Below, in pieces: positions 56,087 to 64,000 of a stretch of 64,000 nucleotides of DNA. A program made the translations under genes and the position numbers. The notes beneath the pieces are model-generated. The model searched no databases and was not told the DNA's origin. It saw only the letters and a list, made by a program, of their open reading frames with translations. The DNA comes from an uncultured Aeromonadaceae bacterium (GTDB lineage Bacteria; Pseudomonadota; Gammaproteobacteria; Enterobacterales; Aeromonadaceae), in assembly GCA_945957385.1 (NCBI GenBank), contig CAMFKP010000008.1, forward strand, positions 21,013 to 85,012. The letters are read 5' to 3'. The stretch's first letter is position 1. The number at the start of each line of letters is the position of its first letter.

Positions 56087-56308
56087 CAGGATCTCCTGTT
56101 GTCGGGAATGGGCATATGCCTGTTTCAGCTTGCCGCATCGGCGAGCTGGCGCAGACTGCGCCATTAGGCAGTGGCCGAGGAGCCTGGTTGCCGTCGTCAG
56201 CAGCGAACGGTGGGGGCGAAACGAAGATCCGGCAATAAGTCATTGATTTTTGCTATAAGACCTTCGAGGGTGTTGTCGATAGAATGGCACTGGCAAAAGG
56301 AGTTTCTG

Positions 56309-57073
56309 ATGATGCAACTGACAGACAAACTGATTATGTCAGCCATTCGGGTGGCTGAAGAGGCGGGCCGGGCCATTCTCGGGGTTTACGATGGCCCGAT
56401 CAATGTAACAGTCAAGGACGATGACTCGCCGCTGACGCAGGCGGATCAGGCGGCCCATGGCGTGATCTGTGATGCGTTATCCCAGCTCACGCCGCAGTGG
56501 CCTGTGGTGTCTGAGGAGTCCGATGACGCGGCCAAGGCGTTGCGACTGACGGCGGAGTGTTACTGGCTGGTCGATCCGCTGGATGGCACCAAAGAGTTTA
56601 TCCGCCGCAATGGTGAGTTCACGGTCAATCTGGCGCTGATTCATCATGGCCGGCCGGTGCTCGGCATAGTGCATGTGCCGGTGCAACGTTTGACGTATTG
56701 GGGCGGTCTGGGACTGGGCAGCTGGCGGCGCAGTGATCAGGGTCAACAGGCGATCAAGGTCAGTCCGCCGTTGCCGGGGCAAGTGCTAAAAGTGGTTGGC
56801 AGTCGCTCGCACCTCACCGCCGAGACGCAAGTCTATCTGGCGGGATTGGGTGAATATGAGCTGGTTTCGGTGGGCAGTTCTCTGAAGTTCTGTCTGCTCG
56901 CCGAGGGGCGTGCACACCTCTATCCGCGGTTGGGGCCGACCTGTGAATGGGATACGGCAGCGGCGCAGGCTGTGGTGGAAGGGGCCGGCGGCCACGTTGA
57001 AACCCTGGAGGGCGAGCCGTTGCACTATGGCAAAAACGAGATCCTCAATCCGTGGTTTGTCGCGCGTACCTGA
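56309..57073 (+). CDS. cysQ: 3'(2'),5'-bisphosphate nucleotidase CysQ
   Basis: Hydrolyses 3'-phosphoadenosine 5'-phosphate to AMP, removing a by-product of sulfate assimilation. The 254-residue protein has the lithium-sensitive phosphatase motifs: VVSEES, the metal-binding DPLDGTKEFI (about residues 94-103) and CEWDTAAAQAVVEGAGG near the C-terminus. AAGGAG is six bases before ATG 56309. The longer frame upstream is an unlikely leader. Confidence 0.95.
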   Translation: MMQLTDKLIMSAIRVAEEAGRAILGVYDGPINVTVKDDDSPLTQADQAAHGVICDALSQLTPQWPVVSEESDDAAKALRLTAECYWLVDPLDGTKEFIRRNGEFTVNLALIHHGRPVLGIVHVPVQRLTYWGGLGLGSWRRSDQGQQAIKVSPPLPGQVLKVVGSRSHLTAETQVYLAGLGEYELVSVGSSLKFCLLAEGRAHLYPRLGPTCEWDTAAAQAVVEGAGGHVETLEGEPLHYGKNEILNPWFVART

Positions 57074-57083
57074 GGGCGCTACG

Positions 57084-57110
57084 CAATCTGGGGTCAACGG
57101 CCCCAGATTG
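57084..57110. terminator. Hairpin between convergent cysQ and dehydrogenase genes
   Basis: A 10-bp stem CAATCTGGGG/CCCCAGATTG with a 7-base loop, between the two stop codons. It has no T-run, so termination is only possible. Confidence 0.5.
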
Positions 57111-57121
57111 GCAGACGTGCG

Positions 57122-58069
57122 TTAGTTCAGCCCGCTCTGGGCGCAGACCTGCTGGGCCAGTTGTTGTAGGTAGCGGGCCGAGTGGTGCAACTGCGCCAGC
57201 TCCTGTGCGGTGAGCGGATAGCTGAGAATACGCGCAATCCCGCGGCCATCCACCAGTGCCGGTACGCTGAGCACACAATCCTCCAGGCCATATTCGCCTT
57301 GTAACAGCACGCCGACCGGCAGAATGGAGCCCTCGTTGAACAAGATGGCCTGTACGATGCGATACAGGCTGGCGGCGATGCCATGATTGGTGTTCTGTTT
57401 GCGCTGGAATATCTCGAAGCCGGCCTGTTTAACGGCTTCCAGCAGCTCCGCCTGCTCAAAGCGCGGCGCGCCCACCATGTCGCACCAGGCATCCATACTC
57501 AGGCCGCCGATATTGGTCAGGCTCCACGGAATGAAGCTGGTTTTGCCATGCTCGCCCAGCACATAGCCGAATACATTTTTCGGATCCAGATTCAGTCGGT
57601 CGGCAACAATTTTCATGAAGCGTGCCGAGTCCAGTACACAGCCGGAGCTGATGACACGCTCGGCCGGGTAGCTGGTGTTGCGAATGACGAAGCGGGTGAC
57701 CAGATCCACCGGATTGGTGGCAAACAGCAGGATTGCCTCCGGGGCGACCTGTTCCAGCTCGCGGGCGATCTCGACCGTGATGCGCGCATTGATCAGCGCC
57801 AGCTCGTCACGGGTCTGGCCTGGCTTGAGCTGGGCACCGGCGGTGATGATGACCAGACGGCTGCCGGCGCAATCGGCATAGCTGCCGTGTTTGAGGCGCA
57901 CATTGCGGCTGAACGTCAACGAGGTGGTGTGGCCAAAATCGAGGATTTCGCCTTCAGCTTTCTGCGCATTGAGATCGACCAGCACCAGGCTGTCGCAAGC
58001 GCCGTTAAGCAGCAGGTACTGACACACCGATACGCCGACGGCACCGGCACCGATCACCGAAACTTTCAT
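57122..58069 (-). CDS. L-2-hydroxyacid dehydrogenase of the lactate/malate dehydrogenase family
   Basis: A 315-residue NAD-linked enzyme. The Rossmann motif IGAGAVGVSV is at 6-15, and Asp32 of VDLN indicates NAD preference. The catalytic pair is present: the aspartate in GCVLDSARF, also with the substrate-binding arginine, and the histidine in GEHGKTS. In the specificity loop, AGAQLKPGQTR (77-87), Leu81 takes the place of the Gln (lactate) or Arg (malate) that sets substrate choice. The substrate could therefore be pyruvate or a larger 2-oxo acid. The overall sequence is closer to bacterial L-lactate dehydrogenases than to gammaproteobacterial Mdh. Confidence 0.85.
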   Translation of the reverse strand: MKVSVIGAGAVGVSVCQYLLLNGACDSLVLVDLNAQKAEGEILDFGHTTSLTFSRNVRLKHGSYADCAGSRLVIITAGAQLKPGQTRDELALINARITVEIARELEQVAPEAILLFATNPVDLVTRFVIRNTSYPAERVISSGCVLDSARFMKIVADRLNLDPKNVFGYVLGEHGKTSFIPWSLTNIGGLSMDAWCDMVGAPRFEQAELLEAVKQAGFEIFQRKQNTNHGIAASLYRIVQAILFNEGSILPVGVLLQGEYGLEDCVLSVPALVDGRGIARILSYPLTAQELAQLHHSARYLQQLAQQVCAQSGLN

Positions 58070-58503
58070 AACTGACTCCTGTTAGGCACTCAACTGAGTG
58101 TAATCTCTATCCTTAGCAAAAGCTTTGCCAAATATATATCTGCAAAAACACCATTTATATAGCAATAAATGCATGACCCTTGGCCTGTGTTAGTGCAAAT
58201 GGATCGTGACAGTGCAGCGGGCGGGGAAAATACCCTGTCAACGATGACAGGGGTGAGGAAATAACGTGCATTCTGCTTGGCGTTTATTTAATCGCTGATC
58301 AATGGCGGGCAGAAAATAATAAAACCGGGGTGCGATGTTTTATGTCATGCGCTTGATTTTCTTGGGTTATTTTATTTTTTCTGAATGAATTAATTGCATC
58401 GGCGGTAACGATGGCAACCTCAGCGATATATTACCGAGGTCGGTTGGGCATTATAACCATAGCGGCTGAAGCACGGGTACGGCGTCGCCGCACCCGTGGC
58501 AGC
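58070..58503. other. AT-rich intergenic region upstream of the dehydrogenase
   Basis: 434 bases with no credible gene. A perfect hairpin CCCTGTCA-ACGA-TGACAGGG lies at 58233-58252. It could be an operator or a small terminator. AT-rich stretches at 58110-58180 and 58310-58400 are the likely promoter positions. Confidence 0.4.
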
Positions 58504-58821
58504 TCAGAAGAAGGCCTGTTCCGGTTTGACGGTGATCTTCAACGGCTTGACGCTGACGTTGGCATAGACACCGGCGGCGACATAGGGGTCGGCGTTGGCC
58601 CAGCTTTCGGCTTCGGCCAGCGAGGCGAAGCGGGCAATGATGGTGCTGCCGGTGAAACCGGCCTGCCCTGGATCGTCACTGTCGATGGCCGGATGTGGCC
58701 CCGCGAGCAGGACACGGCCTTCGGCGTTCAGGGCTTGCAGACGGGCCAGATGGGCAGGGCGCGCCTGTTGGCGCAGCGGCAGGCTGTCGGCGACATCCTC
58801 GGCAAAAATCAGATACCACAT
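58504..58821 (-). CDS. yciI: YciI-family protein
   Basis: A 105-residue protein. [44 protein letters not shown] carries the conserved R-P-x-H-L and GPHP segments of YciI, a ferredoxin-like fold with a His-Asp pair (HLARL, then DP). E. coli YciI also lies near yciB and the trp genes. AAGGAG is upstream of the ATG. Its exact function is unknown. Confidence 0.9.
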   Translation of the reverse strand: MWYLIFAEDVADSLPLRQQARPAHLARLQALNAEGRVLLAGPHPAIDSDDPGQAGFTGSTIIARFASLAEAESWANADPYVAAGVYANVSVKPLKITVKPEQAFF

Positions 58822-58890
58822 GGTGATGCACTCCTTGGCGTGAGAAACAACACAGGCGACCCGGGGTCGCCTGTGGCTAAGTGATATGGG

Positions 58891-59436
58891 CTACTCGGAG
58901 CCTTTCTCTTCGGCGGGCAGATGGCGATACAGGTAGACCACCGTCAGCACGGTAAACAACAGCGTCATGCCAAGCAAACCGAAGACCTTGAAGTTGACCC
59001 ACATCTCCTGGCTCATGGTAAAGGCGATCCAGGTGTTGAGTCCGGCACACAGCGCGAAGAACAGCGCCCAAGCCAGGTTGATCCGATTCCAGATGGCGTC
59101 GGGCAGATTCATCTCCTTGCCCAGCAGCTGCTTGATCAGCGGCTTCTTGAACGCCAGCTGGCTGGCCAGCAGTGCGCCGGAGAACAGCAGGTTGATGACG
59201 GTGACCTTCCACTTGATGAAGGCGTCATTGTGGAAGAACAGCGTGAAGCCGCCGAACACCAGCACCATGCCGAGGGTAATCAGGTGCATCTTCTCCAGCT
59301 TGCGCAGCGTGAACCAGGTGATGGCGATCTGCAGCACGGTCACCACCATCAGGGCGCCGGTGGCCGCATAGATGTCGTAGAACTTGTAGACCGCAAAAAA
59401 CACCAGCAGCGGGATAAAGTCGAAAAACTGTTTCAT
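58891..59436 (-). CDS. yciB: Inner-membrane protein YciB (intracellular septation protein A)
   Basis: A 181-residue protein with five predicted transmembrane helices. [52 protein letters not shown] and the C-terminal [10 protein letters not shown] tail match the conserved pattern of YciB, which affects envelope synthesis and cell division. The gene order trpA, yciB, yciI is shared with other gammaproteobacteria. Confidence 0.93.
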   Translation of the reverse strand: MKQFFDFIPLLVFFAVYKFYDIYAATGALMVVTVLQIAITWFTLRKLEKMHLITLGMVLVFGGFTLFFHNDAFIKWKVTVINLLFSGALLASQLAFKKPLIKQLLGKEMNLPDAIWNRINLAWALFFALCAGLNTWIAFTMSQEMWVNFKVFGLLGMTLLFTVLTVVYLYRHLPAEEKGSE

Positions 59437-59495
59437 GCCTGTACCTCATCAAAATCGAGGCCCCAGTCTAGCGACTGTGTGCGGCGAAAAAAAGC

Positions 59496-59524
59496 AAAAA
59501 GCCCGCGTCATTATCGGCGGGCTT
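59496..59524 (-). terminator. Terminator of the trp operon
   Basis: On the minus strand, AAGCCCGC-10 bases-GCGGGCTT is followed by TTT, G, C and then a long T-run. It lies 34 bases after the trpA stop and before yciB. Confidence 0.9.
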
Positions 59525-59557
59525 GGGTCTATAGGCCGCTTGCGTGTTAGCGGGTCA

Positions 59558-60367
59558 TTAAGCCTGGCGCGTGGCCGCCTTCATCTGCCGCACGAACTGC
59601 TCCAGCTGTGCCAGCATCTGAGCCGGGTCGGCCAGATTTTTCTCGATGATCTTGACCACCGCCGAGCCGGAGATGGCGCCGGCGGCACCGGCGGCAATCG
59701 CCTCCTTCACTTGAGCCGGCTCGCTGATGCCAAAACCCAGCAACGCGGGGGCAGCATCGAACGACTTGAGCGTCTCGATGAGGTGGCCCACCGGCTTACC
59801 GGCCCGGGTTTCGGTACCGGTCACGCCGGCGCGACTGAGCAGGTAGGTGTATCCCGAACCCAGCTCCGCCACTTTTTTCAGCGTGGCCTCATCGCCGTTG
59901 GGCGGCGCGATAAAGATCGAGGCGATACCGGCCTTATCGGCGGCCGCCTTATAGGGAGCGCACATCTCAACTGGCACGTCGGCGACCAGCACCGAATCGA
60001 CGCCGGCGGCGACGGCGCGCTGATAGAAGCCATCGATGCCCTTGGCATAGACCAGGTTGGCATACAGCAGCAGGCCAATCGGCAGCGTCGGGTACTTGGC
60101 CCGCACCTGCTCGAGGATCGTAAAGCAGGTATCGGGTGTGGTGCCGGCATTCAGGGCACGGGTGGTGGCATCCTGAATGGTCGGGCCATCGGCCACCGGA
60201 TCGGAGAAGGGGATGCCTAGCTCCAGCGCATCGGCACCACCGGCTACCAGGGCATCGATGATCTGCAATGACAGCTCGGGCGTGGGATCACCCAGTGTCA
60301 CGAACGGCACAAAGGCGCCCTCTTTTTTCGCGGCCAGATCGGCAAACAGTGCAGCGTAACGGCTCAT
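59558..60367 (-). CDS. trpA: Tryptophan synthase alpha chain
   Basis: Cleaves indole-glycerol phosphate to indole and glyceraldehyde 3-phosphate. The 269-residue TIM barrel contains [44 protein letters not shown] at about 22-66, with the catalytic glutamate in [10 protein letters not shown], and the second catalytic aspartate in LVADVPVE. The start shares one base with the trpB stop (TAATG), so the two are translationally coupled. Confidence 0.97.
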   Translation of the reverse strand: MSRYAALFADLAAKKEGAFVPFVTLGDPTPELSLQIIDALVAGGADALELGIPFSDPVADGPTIQDATTRALNAGTTPDTCFTILEQVRAKYPTLPIGLLLYANLVYAKGIDGFYQRAVAAGVDSVLVADVPVEMCAPYKAAADKAGIASIFIAPPNGDEATLKKVAELGSGYTYLLSRAGVTGTETRAGKPVGHLIETLKSFDAAPALLGFGISEPAQVKEAIAAGAAGAISGSAVVKIIEKNLADPAQMLAQLEQFVRQMKAATRQA

Positions 60368-61557
60368 TAGAAGGCTCCTTGCTTGTGCAGAATATCGGCG
60401 ACGGTGAAGATGTCCTTATCGCCACGGCCGGAGAGGTTGACGATGAGCACTTGCTCCAGCTCCGGATTTTCACGGGCCATTTTCAGGCCATGGGCCAGGG
60501 CATGGGAGGATTCCAGGGCCGGAATGATCCCTTCATGCCGTGCCAGTTCCTGGAAGGCATCCAGGGCTTCCTGATCGGTGATGGAGACATATTCGGCGCG
60601 CCCGGTGGCGGCCAGGTGGGCGTGTTGCGGGCCGACGGAGGGGAAGTCGAGCCCCGCCGAGATGGAGTAGGACTCCTCAATCTGGCCGTGTTTGTCCTGC
60701 ATCAGGTAGGAGTGCATGCCGAAGAAGACCCCCTTGGTGCCATGCCCCAGCGGAGCGCCATGTTCGCCACTCTCGATGCCATGACCACCCGGCTCGACGC
60801 CGATCAGGCGCACGCCGGCTTCGTCGATAAAATCGGCAAACATACCGATGGCATTGGAGCCGCCGCCGACACAGGCGATGACGGCATCGGGCAGGCGGTG
60901 TTCGACCTGTTGCAGCTGCACCTTGGCCTCTTCACCGATCATGCGCTGGAACTCGCGCACTATGGTCGGGAAGGGGTGGGGGCCGGCGGCGGTACCCAGC
61001 ATGTAGTGGGTATCTTCGTAGTTGGCGGTCCAGTCGCGCAGCGCCTCGTTACAGGCATCCTTTAGGGTGGCAGAGCCGGCGGTGACGGCGACCACTTCGG
61101 CCCCCATCAGGCGCATACGGAACACGTTGGGCTTCTGGCGCTCCATATCCACGGCGCCCATGTAGACGCGGCACGGCAGATCGAGCAGGGCACAGGCCAG
61201 GGCGGTAGCCACGCCGTGTTGACCGGCACCGGTCTCGGCGATGATGCGGGTCTTGCCCATGCGCTTGGCCAGCAAGGCTTGGCCCAGTACCTGGTTGGTC
61301 TTGTGGGCGCCACCGTGCAGCAGGTCTTCACGCTTGAGGTAGAGCCGGGTCTTGGTGCCCTTGGTCAGGTTGCGACACAGGGTCAGCGGCGTCGGCCGGC
61401 CGGCATATTCGGTCAGCAGGGCGCGGAACTCCTCATGAAAGCTCGGATCGGCCTGGGCATCGAGAAAGGCCTGTTCCAGCTGCAACAGCGCTGGGACCAG
61501 GATCTGCGGCACATACATGCCGCCAAATTCACCAAAAAACGGATTTAACTGAGACAT
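60367..61557 (-). CDS. trpB: Tryptophan synthase beta chain
   Basis: Joins indole with serine in a pyridoxal-phosphate reaction. The 396-residue protein carries the cofactor-binding lysine in [29 protein letters not shown], the phosphate-binding GGGSNAIG and the serine-binding [11 protein letters not shown] 61557 ([18 protein letters not shown]) is the conserved start; the in-frame codon farther upstream is a leader that does not look conserved. Confidence 0.98.
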   Translation of the reverse strand: MSQLNPFFGEFGGMYVPQILVPALLQLEQAFLDAQADPSFHEEFRALLTEYAGRPTPLTLCRNLTKGTKTRLYLKREDLLHGGAHKTNQVLGQALLAKRMGKTRIIAETGAGQHGVATALACALLDLPCRVYMGAVDMERQKPNVFRMRLMGAEVVAVTAGSATLKDACNEALRDWTANYEDTHYMLGTAAGPHPFPTIVREFQRMIGEEAKVQLQQVEHRLPDAVIACVGGGSNAIGMFADFIDEAGVRLIGVEPGGHGIESGEHGAPLGHGTKGVFFGMHSYLMQDKHGQIEESYSISAGLDFPSVGPQHAHLAATGRAEYVSITDQEALDAFQELARHEGIIPALESSHALAHGLKMARENPELEQVLIVNLSGRGDKDIFTVADILHKQGAF

Positions 61558-61582
61558 TCTGTAAGTTCCTCTTGGGGTGCCA

Positions 61583-62986
61583 TCAACGGGCACGCAGGGC
61601 GGCAAAGGCGCGTTGCAACAGGGCGGCGTCCTTGATGCCGGGGGCGCTTTCGACGCCCGAATTCAAATCCACACCGATGCAGCCAACCCGGCCCGCTTCG
61701 GTCGCGTTGTCCGGTCCTATGCCACCGGCCAGCATGATGTGCTGTTTGTCGATCCCGGCCAGCAGGGACCAGTCGAAGCGCTGGCCGGTGCCACCGCTGT
61801 GCTGGCCGACTTGCGTGTCGAGCAGCAGGCGATCGACCTGCGGCTGATAACGGACCATGGCCTCGCTCGGCAAGGTGCCGCTTACCGGCAACGCCTTCCA
61901 GATCTGGCAGTTGGCCGGCAGCGAGGTACGCAGTGCGGCGATGTCCTCCAGGCTTTCGTCACCGTGCAGCTGTACCGCTGCCAGTCCCAACGCCTTGGCC
62001 GCGTGTACTATGGTTTCCAGCTGCGTATTGCGGAACACGCCGACATAGCGCAGCGGCGCGCCGGCCATCACACAACGGGCCTGCTCATGGTCGACGCAGC
62101 GCGGGCTGCCGGCCACGAAGATCAGGCCGCCGAATACGGCGCCAGCCTGGTAGGCGGCGGCGGCATCTTCCGGGCGGGTCAGGCCACACACCTTGTTCTG
62201 GCCCAGGATCAGCTGGCGGCAGGCCAGTTCGATATCCGGTTGAGACATCAGTGACGAGCCGACGAGGAAGCCGTCGGCATAGTGGCCCAGCTCCTTGACC
62301 TGGTCGTGGCTGTAGATGCCGGACTCGCAGATGACGATGCGATCCGCGGGCAGACGCGGCGCCAGATCGCGGGTGCGTTGCAGGTCGATGGTCAGATCGC
62401 GCAGGTTGCGGTTGTTGATGCCGACCACCGGCGCCCCCAGCGCGATGGCGCGCTCCAGCTCCTCGTCATTGCTGACTTCGGTCAGTACGCCCATGTTCAG
62501 CTCGGCGGCGACGGCCGCCAACTGAGTCCAGGCCTCATCGGTCAGTACGGATAGCATCAACAGCACCGCATCGGCCTGATAGTGGCGTGCCAGGTAGATC
62601 TGATAGGGATCGATGACGAAGTCCTTGCACAATACCGGCACCGATACTTGGGCCCGCACGAGCGGCAGGTAGTCGAAGTTGCCTTGAAAGTACTTCTCGT
62701 CGGTCAGCACGGAAATCGCGGCGGCATGCCGGCCATAAATGTGGGCAATGGCGGCGGGATCGAAATCGGCACGGATCAGGCCTTTCGACGGCGATGCCTT
62801 CTTGCACTCGAGAATGAAGACGGCACTGTCACGACGCAGCGCGGCCACAAAGTCGCGATCGCTCGGTTGCAGGCCGGCACGGAAACGCTCCAGCGGCTGG
62901 CGCGTGCGGCGCTCGGCAATCCATAGCTGCTTGTCGGCGACAATCTTGCCGAGGACAGTCTCGTTGATGGAAGCATGGTTCAACAT
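61583..62986 (-). CDS. trpCF: Bifunctional indole-glycerol-phosphate synthase / phosphoribosylanthranilate isomerase
   Basis: Two successive steps of tryptophan synthesis in one 467-residue protein. The TrpC part (about 1-255) shows [34 protein letters not shown] and [21 protein letters not shown]. The TrpF part begins at about 258 with [17 protein letters not shown], with the catalytic cysteine, and includes VQLHGDE and LAGGIGPDN. The fusion is the usual gammaproteobacterial arrangement. It lies 8 bases after trpD and 25 before trpB. Confidence 0.97.
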   Translation of the reverse strand: MLNHASINETVLGKIVADKQLWIAERRTRQPLERFRAGLQPSDRDFVAALRRDSAVFILECKKASPSKGLIRADFDPAAIAHIYGRHAAAISVLTDEKYFQGNFDYLPLVRAQVSVPVLCKDFVIDPYQIYLARHYQADAVLLMLSVLTDEAWTQLAAVAAELNMGVLTEVSNDEELERAIALGAPVVGINNRNLRDLTIDLQRTRDLAPRLPADRIVICESGIYSHDQVKELGHYADGFLVGSSLMSQPDIELACRQLILGQNKVCGLTRPEDAAAAYQAGAVFGGLIFVAGSPRCVDHEQARCVMAGAPLRYVGVFRNTQLETIVHAAKALGLAAVQLHGDESLEDIAALRTSLPANCQIWKALPVSGTLPSEAMVRYQPQVDRLLLDTQVGQHSGGTGQRFDWSLLAGIDKQHIMLAGGIGPDNATEAGRVGCIGVDLNSGVESAPGIKDAALLQRAFAALRAR

Positions 62987-62994
62987 GGTGACGC

Positions 62995-63956
62995 TTACTC
63001 CTCGCTATGACTGAGCTTGGCCAGACGGCTGACGCGCTCAAGGACCTTGCCGCTTTGCAGCGTGGCCAAGACCTGTTCTGCCCCTTCTGCCAGCGAGCCA
63101 ACACGATTAGCCATCAGCAGCAGCGGAGCCAGGTTCAGGGCGATGGCGGCATTCTGCGCAGCGCTGCCCTGGCCCTGTAGAATGTTCTCGCTGATGCGGT
63201 GGTTCTCATCCGGTTCGCCACCACGAATTGCCTCCAGTGGATGACTGCGCAGACCAAAATCTTCCGGCGTCAGCGTATATTCGCGGATCTGCCCCTCGTT
63301 GATGTCGGCCACCTGCGTAGTGCCATGCACGGCGATCTCGTCCAGGCCGGCTCCGTGTACCACCATGCCGCGCGGCAGACCCAGCTGCTGCAGGGTTTCG
63401 GCGATCGGCCGCACCAGCTCGGCGCTGTAAACCCCCATCAACTGATAACTCGGGCGCGCCGGGTTAATCAAGGGCCCCAGCACGTTGAAGATGGTGCGGG
63501 TCTTCAGCGCATTACGTACCGGCATCGCGTGGCGGATCCCGCTGTGATACTGAGGGGCGAACAGGAAGCAAACATTCTCTTCATCCAGACAGCGGCGGGC
63601 AATGGCCGGGCTCATGTCGAGACGGACGCCCAATTTGTCGAGCAGATCCGATGAGCCGGTTTTGGAGGAGACACTGCGATTACCGTGTTTGGCTACCTTG
63701 ATGCCGCATTCGGCACCGACCAGCGCCGACAGCGTGGAGACATTGATGGTGTGCAGGCCATCGCCACCGGTGCCGACGATATCGCAAAACGCGTAGTCGG
63801 GACGGGGGAAGGGTTTGGCGGCGGCCAACAATGCACTGGCGGCTCCGGCAATTTCGGCTGGCGACTCGCCCTTGATCTTCAGCGCTGTCAGCAGCGAGGA
63901 GAGGATGATGGGATCCATCTCGCCGCGCAGCAGCACGTCAAACAACTGCTGCAGGG
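62995..63956 (-). CDS. trpD: Anthranilate phosphoribosyltransferase, truncated at the 5' end by the contig edge
   Basis: Joins anthranilate with phosphoribosyl pyrophosphate. About 320 residues are present. The PRPP motif GTGGDGLHTINVSTLSALVGAECGIKVAKHGNRSVSSKTGSSDLLDKLG is intact, as is PQYHSGIRHAMPVRN. The frame stays open through 63956, where the true sequence ends in ...LQQLFDVL and adapter begins. The TTG at 63945 is internal, not the start; only the first few codons are missing, judged from the usual length of about 340. Confidence 0.95.
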
Positions 63957-64000
63957 CTGTCTCTTATACACATCTGACGCTGCCGACGAATTAGACGGTG
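63957..64000. other. Illumina Nextera adapter read-through at the contig end (artefact)
   Basis: 63957-63975 is the 19-base Tn5 mosaic end (CTGTCTCTTATACACATCT), 63976-63989 the rest of the Nextera read-1 adapter, 63990-63997 an 8-base index (reverse complement CGTCTAAT, which I recall as i5 index S510), and 63998-64000 the first three bases of the P5 tail. This is library DNA, not genome. Confidence 0.97.

Noticed and set aside
58285..58305. A possible FNR site (TTAAT...ATCAA) upstream of the dehydrogenase
   Set aside because: The half-sites are five bases apart instead of four and the first half is degenerate.

Overview
The window is one high-GC gammaproteobacterial contig. Several features suggest an Aeromonas-like or related aquatic member of the class. 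These are the large Vibrio/Shewanella/Aeromonas-type PstC, the fused trpCF gene, the yciB-yciI genes downstream of trpA, a CCA-encoding tRNA-Thr(CGT), and the tadA, ppx-ppk, pst-phoU, galU, comEA, cysQ and yqhD homologues. The genus is inferred from gene content and was not tested. The right end is not genomic: bases 63957-64000 match an Illumina Nextera read-through (mosaic end, read-1 adapter, an 8-base index and the start of the P5 adapter), so trpD is cut off by an assembly artefact.

Layout. 1-10035 holds tadA and a phosphate block: ppk-ppx on the minus strand, divergent from pstC-pstA-pstB-phoU. The shared intergenic region carries one Pho-box-like site facing each way, and phoU is followed by a strong terminator. 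10171-14792 has a histidine phosphatase, an NhaR-like LysR regulator and, divergent from it, a closely packed run of an SbtA-type bicarbonate permease, an SbtB/PII-like protein, purE and purK. The pairing is notable because PurK consumes bicarbonate. 14803-18119 has an exported ParB-like-fold protein, an unknown secreted protein, and an overlapping pair coding for a membrane-anchored winged-helix regulator and a small membrane partner (ToxR/ToxS or VtrA/VtrC architecture). 18409-22696 is an RND efflux adaptor-pump pair. 22838-29957 is a series of small accessory genes: DUF1543, a secreted papain-like protease, a solute-binding protein, small membrane proteins, VOC, hydrolase, GNAT and RidA.

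29958-31929 is an AT-rich island with a DUF6572-like gene, an unknown gene, three copies of a REP-like palindrome and an orphan terminator. 31930-38533 has a metallophosphoesterase lipoprotein, a polyamine-type oxidoreductase with a PotF-like binding protein, and a binding-protein-like cytosolic protein near a two-cluster ferredoxin. 38894-46408 is an iron-siderophore locus: a TonB receptor divergent from a Fes-type esterase, and fepB-D-G-C with every junction overlapping by four bases. Fur-box-like sequences lie at both promoters.

46638-50194 holds a small conserved protein, an EamA exporter with two operator-like repeats upstream, and a DUF885 lipoprotein. 51006-58069 has tRNA-Thr, yqhD, a rubredoxin too short for standard ORF cut-offs, a POT peptide transporter, galU, comEA, cysQ and a lactate/malate-dehydrogenase-family enzyme with leucine at the specificity position. 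58504-63956 is yciI, yciB and the 3' part of the trp operon (trpD-trpCF-trpB-trpA) on the minus strand. No CRISPR array, insertion sequence or prophage was seen.
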